This document shows, in pieces, positions 60,724 to 64,000 of a stretch of DNA of 64,000 nt. Location of the stretch: positions 62,001 to 126,000 of the forward strand of contig JAFDYF010000100.1 of NCBI GenBank assembly GCA_018267575.1, written 5' to 3'. The notes under the pieces are model-generated. The model saw nothing but the letters and a program-made list of their open reading frames with translations. It ran no database searches and was not told the origin of the DNA. Source of the stretch: Bacteroidota bacterium. GTDB taxonomy: Bacteria > Bacteroidota > Bacteroidia > Chitinophagales > Chitinophagaceae. A program made the position numbers and the translations under genes. Numbering within the stretch: position 1 is the first letter of the stretch; each line of letters opens with the position of its first letter.

Positions 60724-61923
60724 ATGACAACGATTGGCTTGATTAGGGAGGGTAAAACGCCTTCGGACAACCGGGTGGCGCTCACCCCGGCGCAATGCCG
60801 ATGGATCCATAAGAATTCCAAGGAGGTAAAAGTAGTGGTTCAAACCAGTCCACACCGATGCTTTAGCGATAAGGAATATAGAATGGCCGGTGTGGAAGTA
60901 AAAGAAGATATGCATGACTGTGATATCCTTTTTGGGATCAAAGAAGTGCCCATTCCAGATCTGATAGAAGGTAAAACCTATCTCTTTTTTTCCCACACCA
61001 AAAAAATGCAGCCTTATAACCAGCAAATGTTCCGTAGCATCCTACAAAAAAAAATCACCCTGATTGATTATGAATGTCTGGAACATGAGGATGGGCAACG
61101 AATATTGGGCTTTGGCTTTTTTGCGGGAATTGTGGGTGCCCATAATGGCATGATGGCCTATGGGAAACGGTCGGGCAGTTTTTCGCTACAGCGGGTATAT
61201 ATACAAAACAGCTTTAGGCAGTTGATCCATACTTATTTTGGGCTTCGTTTACCAAAAATAAAAATAGTGGTGACTGGCTCTGGTCGGGTGGCGCACGGGG
61301 TGTTGGAGATCATGAACCTGATGGGCATTATTGAGGTAGAATCAGATGAATTCCTCGGCCGTGCTTTTTCCTATCCGGTTTTTGTGCAGTTAAAAGGGGC
61401 AGATTTGTACGAACATAAAAAAACGGGTAGGTATAACCGGGAAGATTTTCATCTGCACCCAGAGGAATACCAAAGCCGGTTTCTCCCTTATACCAAAGAG
61501 GCGGATATATTGATGAATGGCATTTATTGGGATAAAGGAATGCCGCGTTTGTTTGAATGGGATGATATGCAAGCATCCGGCTTTCGGATCAAAACCATTG
61601 CAGACATCACGGATGACAAAAACGGTTCCGTGCCTTGTAACTTGGGTGATGCTACCATACAAGACCCCATCTATGGGGTAGATAAAATAAGCAGACTAAA
61701 AACAGTTCCTTATCTTGAAAACTCGGTTGATGTGATGGGGGTTGGCAATCTGCCAAATGAATTGCCAAGAGATGCTTCCCGATATTTTGGGGAACAACTG
61801 ATCAAGTTTTTATTGGAGGATTTATTGAAAGGAGGCTCTCCTGTTATTGACAAAGCCACCATGGTCAAAAATGGCGTTTTGACTGAACATTTTGCATACC
61901 TAAAAGAATATGCGGGAGTATAA
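60724..61923 (+). CDS. NAD(P)-dependent dehydrogenase, alanine/saccharopine dehydrogenase-like
   Basis: The 399-residue protein has the N-terminal AlaDH/PNT domain (TIGLIREGKTPSDNRVALTP, about 3-22; the substrate-binding Arg and Lys region and GVEVKEDMHDCDILFGIKEVP) and a Rossmann-like nucleotide-binding stretch (IKIVVTGSGRVAHGVLEIM, about 179-197). Overall it resembles lysine-forming saccharopine dehydrogenases and their Bacteroidota relatives rather than true alanine dehydrogenase. The substrate is probably an amino acid or amino-acid conjugate. It starts at ATG 60724, divergent from hscB with 96 bases between. Confidence 0.78.
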   Translation: MTTIGLIREGKTPSDNRVALTPAQCRWIHKNSKEVKVVVQTSPHRCFSDKEYRMAGVEVKEDMHDCDILFGIKEVPIPDLIEGKTYLFFSHTKKMQPYNQQMFRSILQKKITLIDYECLEHEDGQRILGFGFFAGIVGAHNGMMAYGKRSGSFSLQRVYIQNSFRQLIHTYFGLRLPKIKIVVTGSGRVAHGVLEIMNLMGIIEVESDEFLGRAFSYPVFVQLKGADLYEHKKTGRYNREDFHLHPEEYQSRFLPYTKEADILMNGIYWDKGMPRLFEWDDMQASGFRIKTIADITDDKNGSVPCNLGDATIQDPIYGVDKISRLKTVPYLENSVDVMGVGNLPNELPRDASRYFGEQLIKFLLEDLLKGGSPVIDKATMVKNGVLTEHFAYLKEYAGV

Positions 61924-61958
61924 GCTTAATAAAGATTTGTATCGAGAAAAAATGCACT

Positions 61959-62672
61959 TTATAATTTCAGATAATAATCCTTCATCAATTCAATAAATTC
62001 GCTGCTATACTTTCCTTCTGATTCTTGAATGGCCAGTGTGAATTCATCTGCCGCCCCCACTTGGTTTTTGGAAAAATGAAGGATGCTTCTGAAATAACTA
62101 TGCGTAACAGTTTGCTTCACCAACAACTTTTCTTTGAGATGGAATCGGTAGCTTTTCGCGAGTTCCTCAAAATAGGCGCTACGGTGATAAGGTAATAGGA
62201 TACCAAAAGAACCTGATGAGTCGAGGTTCGCATCGATGGCTTCTATCAATTCCTTTAGGGATAATTCTTTGCTATGCTTGGCAATATTTTTTTCATTCAC
62301 TGTTGAAACGAGGTCGTTTTCAAAAAAAGGTGGGTTGGAAATAATGAAATCGAATTTTTCATTGAAGGAAAAGGCACGTACATCTCCGGGGTAGACCTTG
62401 AATCGGTTTGCCCATTTGCTTTGTCCCGTATTTTCCTTGAGTTGTTTATAAGCCTGCAGATCGATTTCGATGCCCGATATCCTGGCCTTGCTTTTTTGGG
62501 CGAGCATCAACATCAATAACCCGGTGCCACTACCAATATCCAACAGCTCGGAATAATTGGGGATTTTTTCTGCAAACCAAGCTCCCAATAGGCAGGCATC
62601 GGTGCACACTTTCATGGCACATTGATCCTGATGGATGATGAATTGTTTGAATTGAAAATAGTTATTGGGCAT
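61959..62672 (-). CDS. tRNA1(Val) (adenine(37)-N6)-methyltransferase-like
   Basis: From ATG 62672 the 237-residue protein begins MPNNYFQFKQFIIHQDQCAM and has the class I methyltransferase SAM-binding motif LLDIGSGTGLLMLMLAQ (about 43-59) and the N6-adenine catalytic motif FIISNPPFFEN (about 110-120). This is the YfiC/TrmN6 pattern, which methylates A37 of tRNA1Val. An upstream start at 62720 would add residues encoded by a telomere-like AACCCTAAACC repeat and is not accepted. The tsaD gene lies 54 bases upstream on the same strand. Confidence 0.88.
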   Translation of the reverse strand: MPNNYFQFKQFIIHQDQCAMKVCTDACLLGAWFAEKIPNYSELLDIGSGTGLLMLMLAQKSKARISGIEIDLQAYKQLKENTGQSKWANRFKVYPGDVRAFSFNEKFDFIISNPPFFENDLVSTVNEKNIAKHSKELSLKELIEAIDANLDSSGSFGILLPYHRSAYFEELAKSYRFHLKEKLLVKQTVTHSYFRSILHFSKNQVGAADEFTLAIQESEGKYSSEFIELMKDYYLKL

Positions 62673-62726
62673 GATGAGGTTTAAGGTGGAAGGTTTAGGG
62701 TTTAGGGTGGGAAGCTTCAATGCTCA

Positions 62727-63743
62727 TTAACTCCATTCTGCTCGGGCGGTAGCACTACTGCTCAAGGGTGCAAAATCTTTTGCCAAGAATTTGTGATAGG
62801 CCGTGATGGCGATCATCGCGGCATTATCGGTACAATATTCAAAGGCGGGGATAAAGCTGTTCAACTGTAGGCTCTTGCTCATCTCCACAAATGCACTCCT
62901 CAATCCCGAATTGGCGGATACCCCACCCGCAATGCAAATATCTTTTACGGCGGTTTCTTTCACAGCTTTTTTTAGTTTGTTCAAGAGTATGCTCACAATC
63001 CTATTTTGAATGGAGGCGCAGATATCTGCTAGGTTTTTTTCAACAAAGCCCGGGTCTTTATGGGTTTGTTCTTGTAAAAAATAAAGGATGGCCGTTTTCA
63101 ATCCGCTAAAACTAAAATCCAGACCGGGTATTTGTGGCTCGGGAAATTTAAAACGGTTAGGGTCACCTGTTTTTGCATATTTATCGATCAAAGGCCCACC
63201 GGGGTAGGGGAGTCCCAATAGTTTGGCTGATTTGTCAAAAGCTTCGCCGGCCGCATCATCCAATGTTTCGCCAATCACTTTCATCTGTAAAGGAGATTCA
63301 CATAAAACAATCTGCGTATGCCCACCACTAACGGTAAGGCACAAAAATGGAAAGGAGGGTCTGGGTTCGGCAATAAGGTTGGCCAACACATGTGCCTGCA
63401 TATGATGGACCGCAATCAATGGTATATCCAAGGACAATGCAAGCGATTTGGCAAACTGGCTACCAACCAGCAGGGCACCAATGAGCCCGGGTGCCTGTGT
63501 GTAAGCAACGGCATTGAGTTCGGTAAGCTGGCAGTTTGCTGCTTTCAATGCTGCGTCCACGGTAGGCACAATATTTTGCATATGTGCTCTCGAAGCAAGT
63601 TCGGGCACCACGCCGCCATATTGTTCGTGTATTTTTTGAGTGGCTATGATATTGGATAATATCTTTCCATCTTTGCAAACAGAAGCGGATGTCTCATCGC
63701 AGGAAGACTCAATAGCTAAAATAGTAATGGGCTTCATACTCAT
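62727..63743 (-). CDS. tsaD: tRNA N6-adenosine threonylcarbamoyltransferase
   Basis: The 338-residue protein has TsaD/Kae1 landmarks: ILAIESSCDETSASV (about 8-22), VVPELASRAHMQNI with the metal histidine region (about 45-58), HHMQAHVLA (about 115-123, two metal-binding His), LTVSGGHTQIVL and GEAFDKSAKLLGLPYPGG, and CIAGGVSANSGLR near the end. It completes the t6A modification at position 37 of ANN-decoding tRNAs together with TsaB and TsaE, which are not in the window. The neighbouring gene is another tRNA A37 methyltransferase, a fitting pair. Start is ATG 63743 or 63737. Confidence 0.95.
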   Translation of the reverse strand: MSMKPITILAIESSCDETSASVCKDGKILSNIIATQKIHEQYGGVVPELASRAHMQNIVPTVDAALKAANCQLTELNAVAYTQAPGLIGALLVGSQFAKSLALSLDIPLIAVHHMQAHVLANLIAEPRPSFPFLCLTVSGGHTQIVLCESPLQMKVIGETLDDAAGEAFDKSAKLLGLPYPGGPLIDKYAKTGDPNRFKFPEPQIPGLDFSFSGLKTAILYFLQEQTHKDPGFVEKNLADICASIQNRIVSILLNKLKKAVKETAVKDICIAGGVSANSGLRSAFVEMSKSLQLNSFIPAFEYCTDNAAMIAITAYHKFLAKDFAPLSSSATARAEWS

Positions 63744-63863
63744 AGTAAAATTTGATAATATGGGGTGCCTTTTCTAACCCCGCTTGGGTGCAAAGTTAAC
63801 GGTTCGGAATTTGGAATAGGTCATGCAACGCTTTATAAAGCTAAACTGTCAGAGTAGCAACAA

Positions 63864-64000
63864 ATGGAGCAGAATCAGTTGGTAAATGATTGTCTGAAAG
63901 GAAAATCTGCCGCACAGCGGGAGCTGTATGCCCATTTTGCCGGTACCATGCTGGGCGTTTGCTATCGTTATACCAAATCCATGGCCGATGCGGAGGATGT
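63864..64000 (+). CDS. ECF-type RNA polymerase sigma factor, N-terminal part
   Basis: From ATG 63864 the visible 45 residues (MEQNQLVNDCLKGKSAAQRE, then LYAHFAGTMLGVCYRYTKSM and ADAEDV) match region 2 of ECF sigma-70 factors, including the conserved acidic DAED. The gene runs out of the window. It is divergent from tsaD with a 120-base promoter region. Confidence 0.88.
   Translation, partial: MEQNQLVNDCLKGKSAAQRELYAHFAGTMLGVCYRYTKSMADAED

Noticed and set aside
62672-62720. Upstream start for the tRNA methyltransferase
   Set aside because: The additional 16 residues come from a telomere-like AACCCTAAACC repeat and are not part of the conserved protein; ATG 62672 is the natural start.

Overview
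The window looks like a chromosomal segment of a Bacteroidota bacterium, most probably a member of the Chitinophagaceae or a close relative. The support is the AT-leaning composition, promoters of the Bacteroidota type (TTTG about 19 bases upstream of TAnnTTTG), a secreted protein with a T9SS-type C-terminal domain, very large PAS-domain sensor kinases, and Bacteroidota-typical families (DUF3810, DUF2130, DUF5020). No integrase, transposase, prophage or CRISPR array was found.

Layout. 1-3.2 kb: housekeeping genes (DUF3810 end, dcd, a phosphopantetheinyl transferase, DUF2130). 4.0-12.6 kb: a decayed signalling locus, with one LuxR-type response regulator broken by an in-frame TAA, one reduced to its receiver domain, and an intact 2056-residue sensor kinase with about twelve PAS domains. 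12.7-15.2 kb: a T9SS cargo protein, a GT2 glycosyltransferase, a small membrane protein, tRNA-Gly and tRNA-Leu. 15.5-21.4 kb: a DNA-damage-tolerance island (short DnaE, DinB, YedK/SRAP and two small proteins), visibly more GC-rich than its surroundings, with a perfect palindromic operator candidate upstream of dnaE.

21.4-29.6 kb is accessory DNA. It holds unrelated genes (esterase, AllE-like cupin, AraC regulator, DUF1398, DUF5020, a broken HTH/membrane protein, a CPBP protease) separated by 300-800-base spacers. The spacers carry related repeats: one family (R1) shortly upstream of genes and another (R3, some followed by R4) shortly downstream. The same families reappear at 56-58 kb. 29.6-32.1 kb: a beta-phosphoglucomutase-like HAD enzyme convergent with a sodium/sugar symporter.

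32.4-42.4 kb reads as a nitric-oxide / iron-sulfur stress cluster. A 46-bp perfect palindrome overlaps the promoter of a RIC (ScdA/YtfE)-DUF488-DUF1858/DUF2249-NnrS-like-DUF59-CoxA gene train. It is followed by an Rrf2 (NsrR-like) regulator with clustered cysteines, a membrane protein, a ClC chloride channel and a Crp/Fnr regulator. 42.4-53.5 kb is a second signalling locus: a two-component propeller kinase with a LuxR response regulator, a seven-PAS kinase that is a paralogue of the giant kinase, and another LuxR response regulator.

The 50.9-56.2 kb stretch contains the most intriguing non-coding signal. Three copies of a roughly 130-390-base element share a conserved hairpin whose stem changes by a compensatory base pair between copies, suggesting a structured RNA or selected palindromic element. 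Two of the copies sit directly behind terminator hairpins. The right end holds a sulfatase, an SGNH lipoprotein, a Fic protein with a tandem-repeat operator candidate, tRNA-Leu(CAA), hscB, an NAD(P)-dependent dehydrogenase, a tRNA1Val methyltransferase, tsaD and the start of an ECF sigma factor. All functional statements rest on motif recognition by eye; no database or folding search was run.
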